Below, piece by piece: positions 1-7,868 of a DNA stretch of 64,000 bases. The first letter of the stretch is position 1; every line of letters starts with the position of its first letter. The notes below the pieces were generated by a model. That model saw only the letters and a program-made list of their open reading frames with translations, was not told the DNA's origin and searched no databases. This DNA comes from Luteococcus sanguinis (GTDB taxonomy: Bacteria; Actinomycetota; Actinomycetes; Propionibacteriales; Propionibacteriaceae): the NCBI RefSeq assembly GCF_039527675.1, contig NZ_BAAAKI010000003.1, positions 186,001-250,000 on the forward strand, in the 5' to 3' direction. The position numbers were made by a program, and so were the translations under genes.

Positions 1-2
1 CC

Positions 3-905
3 ACCCAGGCCGTTGCGAAGCCGCGACGCGGCAAAGGTCTCAAACTCTCGGGCCGTGACCGTGTCACGGTCGTGCTGATGATGCTCATCCCGACTCTGTT
101 CGCCGCAACGCTGGTGTGGTTGCCAGCCATTGCGTCGGTCATGCTGTCGTTCTTCAACTGGGACGGGTTCGGCCCGGTCACCGAAGCCCAACCCGTCGGA
201 TTCAGGTGGTACCAAGAGGCGGCCACCATCTACCCAGCGTTCTGGCCAGCCATTCGGCACAACTTGATCTGGCTCGCGGCGCTGTTCCTCATCGCCACTC
301 CCATCGGCATCTTGTGCGCCGTTCTCATCGACCGGGAGACCCAGCACACCAAGTTCTACCAAACCGCCCTCTATCTCCCAGTCGTGCTCTCGATGGCGCT
401 GATCGGTTTCGTGTGGCAACTGGTGTTCAGCCGCGACCAGGGCCTGCTCAACACCATCCTCGGGACGTCCATCGACTGGTACGGCGATTCTCGCTACAAC
501 CTGTGGGCGGCGCTCATCGCCACCAGTTGGCGACATGTCGGCTACGTCATGCTGCTCTACCTGGCGGGATTGAAGGGTGTCGACCCGGCGCTGAAGGAAG
601 CCGCATCGATCGACGGCGCCTCCGAGGTCAGGACCTTCTTCCAGGTCGTGTTCCCGGTGATGTTCCCCATCAACGTCGTGGTCCTGGTGATCACATTCAT
701 CGACTCGCTACGCGCCTTCGACCTGGTTTGGGTCATCAACCGTGGACGCAACGGCCTCGAACTCCTGGCCAGCGAGGTGACCCGCAACATCGTCGGTGAG
801 GCACAGCGCATCGGTTTCGGCTCGGCACTGGCCACCATCATGCTGATCATCTCCAGCGTGTTCATCGTCATCTATCTGAGGATCGTCCTGAAGGAGGACC
901 GATGA
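3..905 (+). CDS. Sugar ABC transporter permease, MalF/UgpA type (5' partial)
   Basis: Inner-membrane subunit of a carbohydrate ABC importer. Hydrophobic helices cover most of the protein, and the cytoplasmic EAA loop that docks on the ATPase is visible at about base 597 (EAASIDGAS, then a hydrophobic F/P-rich stretch). The reading frame is open to the left edge without a stop and gives a basic leader (KPRRGKG), typical of the cytoplasmic N-terminus, so the true start most likely lies outside the window. A GTG at 72 would remove this leader and cut into the first helix. It overlaps the next permease by 4 bp (ATGA), so the two form a translationally coupled heterodimer. The nearby beta-galactosidase suggests a galactoside substrate (inference). 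Confidence 0.9.
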   Translation, partial: TQAVAKPRRGKGLKLSGRDRVTVVLMMLIPTLFAATLVWLPAIASVMLSFFNWDGFGPVTEAQPVGFRWYQEAATIYPAFWPAIRHNLIWLAALFLIATPIGILCAVLIDRETQHTKFYQTALYLPVVLSMALIGFVWQLVFSRDQGLLNTILGTSIDWYGDSRYNLWAALIATSWRHVGYVMLLYLAGLKGVDPALKEAASIDGASEVRTFFQVVFPVMFPINVVVLVITFIDSLRAFDLVWVINRGRNGLELLASEVTRNIVGEAQRIGFGSALATIMLIISSVFIVIYLRIVLKEDR

Positions 906-1879
906 GCCAGGAGAGTCCTGTCAACCTGCCCGACCTGACCGCTTCGCGGCCTGTTGGTCGAGTTCACGAAGCGCAAGAAGCGGCCAGCCAGGCGAGCAGC
1001 GTCGATCCAGGTGCCGAGCGTCATCGTCCCTGGACCAAGGGACGGGTTCTGACCCACGCATTCCTGGGCACCATGGCCGTCCTGTGGCTGTTCCCCTTGC
1101 TCTACGCCGTGCTGGCCTCGATGCGGAGCTATGACTACACGTCAACCCATGGCTACCTGAGCTTCGGGGGATTCACCTTCTCGAACTACACCAAGGCCTG
1201 GGAGGCCGGAGCTTTTGGGCACAAGTTCGTGAATTCGGCCATCATCACGATCCCGGCCGTGGCGATCACGCTGTTCTTGGCGTGCATGGTCGCCTTCGTC
1301 ATTGCCCGTTTCAACTGGAAGTTCAACACCATCATGCTGGCGCTGTTCCTGGTGGGCAATTTGCTTCCACCGCAGGCACTGCTGATCCCGGTCTTCAAAA
1401 TTTTCCAAAAGATCGAGGTGCCGTTCTGGCTGTCCGAGTCCGGCACGCTGTTGAACACGCACTTCGGGTTGATCCTGGTCAACGTGGCCTTCCAGCTCGG
1501 GTTCTGCACCTTCGTCCTGAGCAACTTCATGAAGGCACTGCCGAAGGAGATCTACGAATCGGCCCAAGTGGATGGAACCAGCTTGTGGGGGCAGTTCTGG
1601 CGCCTCACGCTTCCCCTGTGCCGGCCTTCCTTGGCAGCTCTGGCCACCTTGGAGACGACGTGGATCTACAACGAGTTCTTCTGGGCGACCGTGCTGCTGC
1701 AGAGCGGTGACAAGTTCCCGATCACGAGCTCGTTGACCAACCTTGCGGGCACATTCTTCACCGACAACAATCTGGTGGCTGCCGGGTCGCTGATCATCGC
1801 GCTACCCACGCTGATCATCTACTTCGCCCTGCAGAAGCACTTCGTCTCAGGTTTGACCATGGGTGCCACCAAGGGCTGA
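902..1879 (+). CDS. Sugar ABC transporter permease, MalG type
   Basis: Second membrane subunit of the sugar importer, 325 residues. The first roughly 45 residues are a hydrophilic extension, longer than usual for MalG-type permeases. After it come about six hydrophobic helices and the EAA loop near residue 220 (YESAQVDGTSLWGQF). The start ATG overlaps the stop of the preceding permease. No solute-binding protein or ATPase gene lies in the window: the binding protein presumably sits upstream, and the ATPase may be a shared MsiK-type protein encoded elsewhere (inference from actinobacterial sugar systems). Confidence 0.92.
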   Translation: MSQESPVNLPDLTASRPVGRVHEAQEAASQASSVDPGAERHRPWTKGRVLTHAFLGTMAVLWLFPLLYAVLASMRSYDYTSTHGYLSFGGFTFSNYTKAWEAGAFGHKFVNSAIITIPAVAITLFLACMVAFVIARFNWKFNTIMLALFLVGNLLPPQALLIPVFKIFQKIEVPFWLSESGTLLNTHFGLILVNVAFQLGFCTFVLSNFMKALPKEIYESAQVDGTSLWGQFWRLTLPLCRPSLAALATLETTWIYNEFFWATVLLQSGDKFPITSSLTNLAGTFFTDNNLVAAGSLIIALPTLIIYFALQKHFVSGLTMGATKG

Positions 1880-1903
1880 CCAGCCATCGGCATCTACACA
1901 TCC

Positions 1904-1950
1904 ATCCGTCGGCCACGCTGCCCTGTTCAGCAGCAGCGTGGCCGACGGAT
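1904..1950 (+). terminator. Perfect 18-bp hairpin between permease and lacZ
   Basis: Left arm 1904-1921 (ATCCGTCGGCCACGCTGC) is exactly complementary to 1933-1950, with an 11-nt loop and a short CCCTTT after it. It lies between the second permease stop and the lacZ ribosome-binding site. It could be an intrinsic terminator, or a processing/stability element that lowers or separates lacZ expression within one transcript. The lack of a real T tract keeps termination uncertain. Confidence 0.7.
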
Positions 1951-1971
1951 CCCTTTCACCGAAGAAGGACC

Positions 1972-4900
1972 ATGCGCATCCCGAGCCACCATCAGAGCCT
2001 CTCAGTCCTGCACGAGCACACCCTTCCGCAGCGGGCCTACTATGTCCCGGCCTCAAGCCCTTTGACTGACGTCCTGGCAGCCCGCCACGAGTCCGATCGA
2101 GTGCAGATGCTCAACGGCGACTGGCTCTTCCGGTACTTCAGCAATGTCGAGGAACTGGGCGAGTCCTTCGGCGAGTCCACCTACGAGCCCTCGGCGTTCG
2201 AACCCATCCGAGTACCAGGCACGTGGCAGCACAGTGGGTACGACCGGCACCAGTACACGAACGTGCGCTACCCGATCCCGCTGGATCCGCCCCACGTGCC
2301 GCACGACAACCCGTGCGGCGCCTATGTTCTCGACTTCGAGCACATGACCGACCCGACAGTGCCGTGCACCACCTTGGTCTTCGAGGGCGTCGATTCATGC
2401 TTCTACGTGTGGCTGAACGGACGGTACGTGGGGTACAGCCAGGTGAGCCACGCCACCAGCGAGTTCGACGTTTCGCAGCACTTGGAACGCGGTCACAACA
2501 GGCTGCAGGTGCTCGTCTTCAAGTGGTGTGACGGCACCTACCTCGAGGATCAGGACAAGTTCCGCACCAGTGGCATCTTCCGAGATGTCTATCTGCTCGA
2601 TCGACCTCGAAACGTCCTGCTCGACTACTTCACCACGACGACTTGCGACAACGGGGGTGGTGCCACGGTGCACGTTCGGGGCGCCTATCGCAACGAGCCG
2701 GTCCCTACCTCACTGCGCCTCATCGACGCAGGCGGAGTCGAAGTGGCCTCCGGGCGGCTGGTGGGCAATGCCGCGGGCAATGGCTATGACCACCGCGCCG
2801 ATTTGGAGATTCAAAGAGCCCAGCTGTGGAACCCAGAGAACCCATACCTCTACACGCTGCTCATCGAAACGCCCGACGAGGTCATCACCGACAAGGTGGG
2901 CGTGCGCGAGATCGCAGTCCATGACGGCGTGGTCACCCTCAACGGTTCACCGATCACGATCCGCGGCGTGAACCGCCACGACTTCGACCCCGCGACAGGA
3001 CCCGTTGTCGACGTCAAACACATGCTGCGGGACCTGAAACTGATGAAGCAGCACAACATCAATGCCATTCGCACCTCTCACTATCCCGCCGATCCACGCT
3101 TCTACCAGCTCTGCGACCAGTACGGATTCATCGTGATGTCGGAGGCGGACAACGAGAGCCACGGTACCCAGTCCCGGTACCTGGCAGATCCCGACTGGGA
3201 AAACGTCGTTGAACACTGGAACGAACTCATCGCCGACGATCCCCAGTGGATCGAAGCCACTCTCGACCGCGTGCAACTTTGCGTGCATCGCGAGAAGAAC
3301 CGACCCAGCGTCATCGCGTGGTCCGCCGGGAATGAATGCGCATACGGCCGTACCTTCGAGGTGGCGCTGCGCTGGATGAAGACCTTCGATCCCACGCGGC
3401 TGACCCACTACGAAGGCGCCTACTATCGCGACAGCAAGCGCCGCTACGAATACGAGAACATCGACCTGTTCAGCCGCATGTATCCCTCGCTCGAAGAGAT
3501 CGACGCCTATCTGCATCCCCGACCCGACAAGCCAATGATTCTGGTCGAATATTGCCACGCCATGGGCAACGGTCCAGGGGACCTCGAGGACTACTGGCAA
3601 CTCATCTTGCGCGAGCCGCAGCTGTGCGGCGGTTTTGTCTGGGAGTGGTGCGACCACGCGGTACTCGACGGCTACACCGACGATGGGCGTCCCCGGTACC
3701 TCTACGGAGGGGACTTCGGGGAGTCAGTCCACGATGGGAACTTCTGTGTCGACGGGCTTGTCTGGCCCGATCGCCGCCCCCACGTGGGCCTGCTGGAACT
3801 CAAGAATGTCCAACGTCCGGCCAGGGTCGTCTCCTACGACCAGGAAACTGGAGCACTGAGGCTCCGTAATGATCTCGACTTCACGTCCTTGGAGCGACTG
3901 GTCGATGTCACCTGGCAACTGGTCTGCGACGGGCTGGTCGTCGCCGAACAGAGCGTCGACCTGTCCGCTCCCCTCGAACCGCATGAGGTCGCGGAGATTG
4001 TCTGCCGTCCCGAAGTGCCAGAGTCGGGACGTTGTCAGCTACGCCTCGTCTACCGCCTGCGTCACGACGATTCCTTGCGTGAGGCAGGGCAGGAGCTCGG
4101 CTTTGAAGAGATGGAACTTGCGACCCCCCACCCCAGGAACCAACGAACGGTCCAGCTGGAAACCACAGCTGGCGGCCCCGCGCCAACTCTGACCCAGGAC
4201 GGCCGCCGGTTCGTGGTCACCGGTGAGAACTTCCGGTACGTCTTCGACAAGGCGACTGGGATGCCCAGCTCGCTCGACGTGGCCGGAATCGAGTTGCTCA
4301 GCCGCGCGGTGGAGGTCAACATCTGGCGCGCCCCCACCGACAATGACCGCCGCATCCGACAGGAATGGGAACGAGCTCGCTACCACCAGACGAGTTCACG
4401 GGTATACAGCTGTGACGCGCACACGGACGGCTCGACGCTGGTCATCAATGTCTCGATGTCTTTGGTGGCACCCGTTGTGCAACCGATCTTGCGTATACGC
4501 GCCACCTGGATCGTCGATTCCGCGGGTCGGCTTCGCTTCCTCATGGAGGCGCATCGAGCCGAGGGCTTCCCGCCACTGCCGCGCCTTGGTCTGCGCCTGT
4601 TCCTGCCTCAGAACATGGAGCACGTCACCTGGACCGGTTTGGGGCCGCACGAGAACTACCCCGACAAGCGGCAGGCAAGCAGACACGGTACCTATCAGGC
4701 GAGTGTGGACGACCTTCAGGTTGACTACATCAAACCCCAGGAGAGCGGCAGCAGGGGCGATTGCGACTGGATGGCGATCTCAAATGGGAGGCTCACGCTC
4801 CACGCCTCAGCGGGCCAGCCCTTCTCTTTCAACGCCTCCCGTCACGACCAAGAGGCGCTGACAAGCGTGGCCCACTACACGGACCTGGTCGCGGGCGCCC

Positions 4901-5061
4901 AGACGGTGCTGTGTCTTGACCACGCCATCGCTGGTGTCGGTTCCAACAGTTGTGGTCCCGAACTGCTTCCGCAGTACCGAGTCGACGACGAGGTCTACAG
5001 CGTGGATCTGACTCTGTTTCCCAGTGCGCACGAGCTCCTCCAGTGGCACGCCCTTGGGTGA
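1972..5061 (+). CDS. lacZ: Beta-galactosidase, glycoside hydrolase family 2
   Basis: Hydrolyses beta-galactosides such as lactose. At 1029 residues it matches the full LacZ five-domain architecture: jelly-roll N-domain (about 50-220), two immunoglobulin-like domains around a TIM barrel (about 330-620), and the C-terminal beta-sandwich (about 750-1025). The catalytic acid/base sits in WSAGNECAYG (Glu455) and the nucleophile in ILVEYCHAMGNG (Glu526), matching E. coli Glu461 and Glu537. The start ATG is preceded by GAAGAAGGA at good spacing. There is no signal peptide, so the enzyme is cytoplasmic, consistent with import by the preceding ABC permeases. Confidence 0.97.
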   Translation: MRIPSHHQSLSVLHEHTLPQRAYYVPASSPLTDVLAARHESDRVQMLNGDWLFRYFSNVEELGESFGESTYEPSAFEPIRVPGTWQHSGYDRHQYTNVRYPIPLDPPHVPHDNPCGAYVLDFEHMTDPTVPCTTLVFEGVDSCFYVWLNGRYVGYSQVSHATSEFDVSQHLERGHNRLQVLVFKWCDGTYLEDQDKFRTSGIFRDVYLLDRPRNVLLDYFTTTTCDNGGGATVHVRGAYRNEPVPTSLRLIDAGGVEVASGRLVGNAAGNGYDHRADLEIQRAQLWNPENPYLYTLLIETPDEVITDKVGVREIAVHDGVVTLNGSPITIRGVNRHDFDPATGPVVDVKHMLRDLKLMKQHNINAIRTSHYPADPRFYQLCDQYGFIVMSEADNESHGTQSRYLADPDWENVVEHWNELIADDPQWIEATLDRVQLCVHREKNRPSVIAWSAGNECAYGRTFEVALRWMKTFDPTRLTHYEGAYYRDSKRRYEYENIDLFSRMYPSLEEIDAYLHPRPDKPMILVEYCHAMGNGPGDLEDYWQLILREPQLCGGFVWEWCDHAVLDGYTDDGRPRYLYGGDFGESVHDGNFCVDGLVWPDRRPHVGLLELKNVQRPARVVSYDQETGALRLRNDLDFTSLERLVDVTWQLVCDGLVVAEQSVDLSAPLEPHEVAEIVCRPEVPESGRCQLRLVYRLRHDDSLREAGQELGFEEMELATPHPRNQRTVQLETTAGGPAPTLTQDGRRFVVTGENFRYVFDKATGMPSSLDVAGIELLSRAVEVNIWRAPTDNDRRIRQEWERARYHQTSSRVYSCDAHTDGSTLVINVSMSLVAPVVQPILRIRATWIVDSAGRLRFLMEAHRAEGFPPLPRLGLRLFLPQNMEHVTWTGLGPHENYPDKRQASRHGTYQASVDDLQVDYIKPQESGSRGDCDWMAISNGRLTLHASAGQPFSFNASRHDQEALTSVAHYTDLVAGAQTVLCLDHAIAGVGSNSCGPELLPQYRVDDEVYSVDLTLFPSAHELLQWHALG

Positions 5062-5156
5062 ATGCCTTTGTCCACCCATGGACGCGTGGGCCAACTGTGA
5101 TGCGGCGGAAGGACGACGCGCGGTGGTGCCAGCTCAGCTCTTGCACACCTCCATGC

Positions 5157-5711
5157 TCAGCCGAAGACCGGGTCGTGGCTACCGACCTTGCGGGCGACCG
5201 ACAGGTGGCCGCCCAGGTAGCCACCAACTGACAGTGCCGTCACGGACGCGAGTGAACAGGCGGCGGCGGTCCGACGACGACCACGTGCCCGCTGTCGCAG
5301 GGCGCCGACCTGCAGCACGGCTCCGATGGCATTCGCGCCGGCGTGGACGATGCCCACCCGCTTCTCCTCGCTGGAGGCGGTTGCCAGCTCGGCCAGTCCG
5401 GTCAGGATCGACGGGAGGACGCTGGCCAGGCCCACGCCGGTCAGCAGCTGCGCCGAGCGTCCCGAGCGGTCTGCCCCGGTGACGTCGAGCGGTGCCGCGC
5501 TCATGAAGGTGCCGAGCGGCAGCTGGACCATGACCGGGTGCAGCGCATGTCCCATCTGCTTGCCGCGAAGCACTCCGCCGATGCCGTCCTTGGACGACAG
5601 GGAGTCCAGCGCGGGCTGGAGCAGTGCGACGCCCCCGTCCAATGCGGTGTTCTGCTCGAGGTCGAGCAGCAGCGGGCTCAGCGGAGATTCGGTCTTCTTG
5701 GTCAGTGACAT
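5157..5711 (-). CDS. DUF2231 membrane protein
   Basis: 184-residue protein with a hydrophobic core of about four helices between residues 55 and 165. It carries the family's HPVMVQLPLG segment (residues 57-66), characteristic of DUF2231 proteins, whose function is unknown; some homologues are proposed to be involved in membrane-associated redox processes. The start is supported by AAAGGA upstream. It is convergent with lacZ and separated from the upstream OmpA-domain gene by a 13-bp hairpin, so it appears to be its own unit. Confidence 0.8.
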   Translation of the reverse strand: MSLTKKTESPLSPLLLDLEQNTALDGGVALLQPALDSLSSKDGIGGVLRGKQMGHALHPVMVQLPLGTFMSAAPLDVTGADRSGRSAQLLTGVGLASVLPSILTGLAELATASSEEKRVGIVHAGANAIGAVLQVGALRQRARGRRRTAAACSLASVTALSVGGYLGGHLSVARKVGSHDPVFG

Positions 5712-5770
5712 CGGAGGTCCTTTCGATCACGGGACGGTTACCTGTCAGTCCAGCCGGATGCGGACGTCGA

Positions 5771-5801
5771 GCGCCACGCTCCAATGGGTGGAGCGTGGCG
5801 C
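5771..5801 (-). terminator. 13-bp hairpin after the OmpA-domain gene
   Basis: Arms 5771-5783 (GCGCCACGCTCCA) and 5789-5801 are perfectly complementary with a 5-nt loop. It sits between the end of the lipoprotein/OmpA pair and the start of the DUF2231 gene, both read on the minus strand. There is no T tract. Confidence 0.6.
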
Positions 5802-5822
5802 CGGCGCGGCATTGCTCATGGC

Positions 5823-6374
5823 CTACCGCTTCGTGAAGTGCAGTTCCACTCGCCGGTTCTTGGCGCGGTTCTTCTCCTGGTCGTTGGGGACGACCGGGTC
5901 GGCCTCACCCTTGCCCGTCGCCGTGACCCGGATGCCCTTCAAGTGGTCGGCCAGCTCAGCGCGCACAGCTTCCGCCCGTTGCTTCGAGAGCTTGAGCCCG
6001 TGTTCGGCGGTGCCCAGGTCGTCGGTGTAACCCGTGATGGTCAGGGCGCCCGGGGACCGGGCGGCGAGCTTGGTGCCGATCTCTTCGAGACGCCTTCTCG
6101 CGGCGGGCCGGATGGCCGCCGAGTCCTTGGCGAAGAGCACATTGCTGTTCAATGTCACGTCCACGGAGGTGGTTCCTTCAGTGACCGTTGCGGCACCTGC
6201 CACGTCGCGGCTGCGCTGCTGCAAGATGACGATGCGCGGCTTCAACTGGATCACGTGCGCCTTGGCGGCGCCGTCGGATGGTTCCTCGGCGGTGCCCCTG
6301 GCCGCGCCATTCCACAGCACCAGGGCGGTGCAGCCGAGTGCCACAACCGCGTTGCGTCTACTTGACCGGAACAT
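5823..6374 (-). CDS. OmpA-family C-terminal domain protein
   Basis: 183 residues. An N-terminal hydrophobic stretch (about 9-24, after MFRSSRRN) acts as a signal or anchor. The C-terminal OmpA-like peptidoglycan-binding domain spans about 75-180, with the hallmark GYTDDLGTAEHGLKLSKQRA and terminal NRRVELHF. Such domains bind diaminopimelate in peptidoglycan, so in this monoderm the protein probably tethers something to the cell wall (inference). Its start lies 17 bp inside the end of the upstream lipoprotein gene, so the pair is probably translated together. Confidence 0.87.
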   Translation of the reverse strand: MFRSSRRNAVVALGCTALVLWNGAARGTAEEPSDGAAKAHVIQLKPRIVILQQRSRDVAGAATVTEGTTSVDVTLNSNVLFAKDSAAIRPAARRRLEEIGTKLAARSPGALTITGYTDDLGTAEHGLKLSKQRAEAVRAELADHLKGIRVTATGKGEADPVVPNDQEKNRAKNRRVELHFTKR

Positions 6375-6981
6375 TGCTGAAGGTGCCGAAGCGCTCGGTC
6401 TGGACCGACATCATCGTCACGTTCTCGGGGGTGCCAGCAAAGGTACAGGTCACTGTCTCGACGTCCCCAACCTCGGCATGGCCAGAGGGCATTGGCGAAC
6501 ACAAGGCAGCCATCTCCTCCTCACCCGAGCGAGCTGGCAGGTACATGACCGACCCGGATCCGTCCAGGAGCGCGAAACCGTCTGGCGCCTCGTATCTCGA
6601 CCAGTTCCGATCGGTCGAATCCGAGAGGATGTCCCGATTGGTCAGGGCGGAATCCTCATTGACTTTCGCATAGCCCAGGTCGGCCGTCATCACGATGGTT
6701 GACCCAATCCGCTTGAGTGGGTACATGGCAAGTGTGAAGTCCCCGCCCTGGTAGGTGATCGACCGGGTAACCACGGGCTCCCCGAGTTCTGGCGACGCGG
6801 TGCTGACCTTGGAAGGTGCTGCGCTCGCCTCTTCGGCCAGGCCGTCGGCTGGGTCACCAGCAGCGCTCGTGCTCGTCTGGCTGGGTTCGGGAGCGGACGT
6901 CGGCGCCGACGCAGCGCAGGCCGACAGGGGAAGGGCCAGCGCCAGCAGGGCGGTGGCCGCCAAGGGTGTAGGTCGTCTCAT
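6358..6981 (-). CDS. Putative lipoprotein of unknown function
   Basis: 207 residues starting MRRPTPLAATALLALALPL followed by the lipobox LSAC, so it is a signal-peptidase-II substrate anchored outside the membrane. Residues about 25-65 are a Ser/Ala/Pro/Glu-rich linker. The rest is a predicted beta-rich domain I do not recognise. An open frame extends upstream of this ATG, but the lipoprotein signal fixes the start. It overlaps the OmpA-domain gene by 17 bp and so probably acts with it at the cell wall. Confidence 0.8.
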   Translation of the reverse strand: MRRPTPLAATALLALALPLSACAASAPTSAPEPSQTSTSAAGDPADGLAEEASAAPSKVSTASPELGEPVVTRSITYQGGDFTLAMYPLKRIGSTIVMTADLGYAKVNEDSALTNRDILSDSTDRNWSRYEAPDGFALLDGSGSVMYLPARSGEEEMAALCSPMPSGHAEVGDVETVTCTFAGTPENVTMMSVQTERFGTFSNVPVK

Positions 6982-7054
6982 GTCGTCCACACAACCAATC
7001 CGCGATGGGCGCCCAACAGGGGGTCGGCGCGGATCTGTGGACAACCAGGAAGAT

Positions 7055-7780
7055 TCAGGCCGTCCCACGCACCAGGTGCAGGATGCCGCGCTGCCAGCCG
7101 TCCACCGTTCGCGAACTGACCTCCCCGAACCCGGCCCGCTCGAACTCACCTGCCAGCTCCTCGATGCCGATGAACTCGTCCACCGAGGAGTGCAGGTAGC
7201 GATACAGCGCCACCTCACCGCCCACGACCCTTGCCAAGGGCTCGATGATCGCCCGGTTCACCATTCGCCAGCGGCGCGCAGCGCCCGGATCGTCGCGGAC
7301 GGAGAAGTCCTCTGCCACCAGCCGCGCCCCTGGCTTGAGCGCGGCGTGGATTCCGGACAGCGTCGCGGGCAGGTCGGGCACATTGCGCAGCAGGTAACAG
7401 GCCAACGCACCATCGGCGGCAGGCAGTCCGAGCTCGCCCAGGCGCTCGCCAAAGCCGTGGACGAACTCCACCCCGGCCGGCCAGTCCTTCGCGCGCGCCC
7501 GCTCGAGCATGCCGGGAGAGGCGTCCACACCGATGATCCGAGGCGCCAGGCCCCGGCGTCGGGCTGCCTTGAGCAGCTCGCGGGTCGACAACCCCGACCC
7601 GCAGCCCAGGTCGAGCAGCACCGGCTCGGCGCCGCCCCGGCCGGTCGGCTCGACAGTGGTCAGAACCTGTTCTGCCGCCGCCCGCAGGTGCCGCCGGTAA
7701 CCGGGGTTCATCGCCACCATCAGGTCGTAGCGGGCTGCCGCCTTGTCAAAACCCGCAAACAGTCCCTGCTGGGCTTCCAT
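7055..7780 (-). CDS. Class I SAM-dependent methyltransferase (CrtT-like)
   Basis: 241 residues from the ATG that follows a perfect AGGAGG (7785-7790), 4 nt away. Motif I is LLDLGCGSGLS (residues about 54-64), motif II ends in IIGVDASPGML, and the post-I acidic region follows, as in UbiE/MenG-type enzymes. It is divergent from crtU across an 88-bp gap. A methyltransferase (CrtT) also neighbours crtU in the Streptomyces griseus carotenoid locus, so a carotenoid-related role is plausible, but the substrate is unknown. A quinone methyltransferase is the main alternative. Confidence 0.8.
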   Translation of the reverse strand: MEAQQGLFAGFDKAAARYDLMVAMNPGYRRHLRAAAEQVLTTVEPTGRGGAEPVLLDLGCGSGLSTRELLKAARRRGLAPRIIGVDASPGMLERARAKDWPAGVEFVHGFGERLGELGLPAADGALACYLLRNVPDLPATLSGIHAALKPGARLVAEDFSVRDDPGAARRWRMVNRAIIEPLARVVGGEVALYRYLHSSVDEFIGIEELAGEFERAGFGEVSSRTVDGWQRGILHLVRGTA

Positions 7781-7855
7781 CGAACCTCCTGTTGTTCTGG
7801 CCAGTGCCACGGTGCGGGAACAGCCTGCCATGGCCTACTCCTTGCCCGCGCCCGC

Positions 7856-7861
7856 TAGGGT
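7856..7861 (+). promoter_or_regulatory. TAGGGT -10-like box, probably leaderless crtU start
   Basis: TAGGGT lies 7 nt before the crtU ATG, so transcription from it would begin at or next to the start codon. No Shine-Dalgarno is visible. The same arrangement recurs before several other genes in the window. Confidence 0.4.
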
Positions 7862-7868
7862 TCCGGTC

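Noticed and set aside
940..1000. Repeat-like insertion in the N-terminus of the second sugar permease (TTGGTCGAGTTCACGAAGC)
   Set aside because: It resembles intergenic repeats known from other actinobacteria, but there is no second copy in this window, so it cannot be supported.
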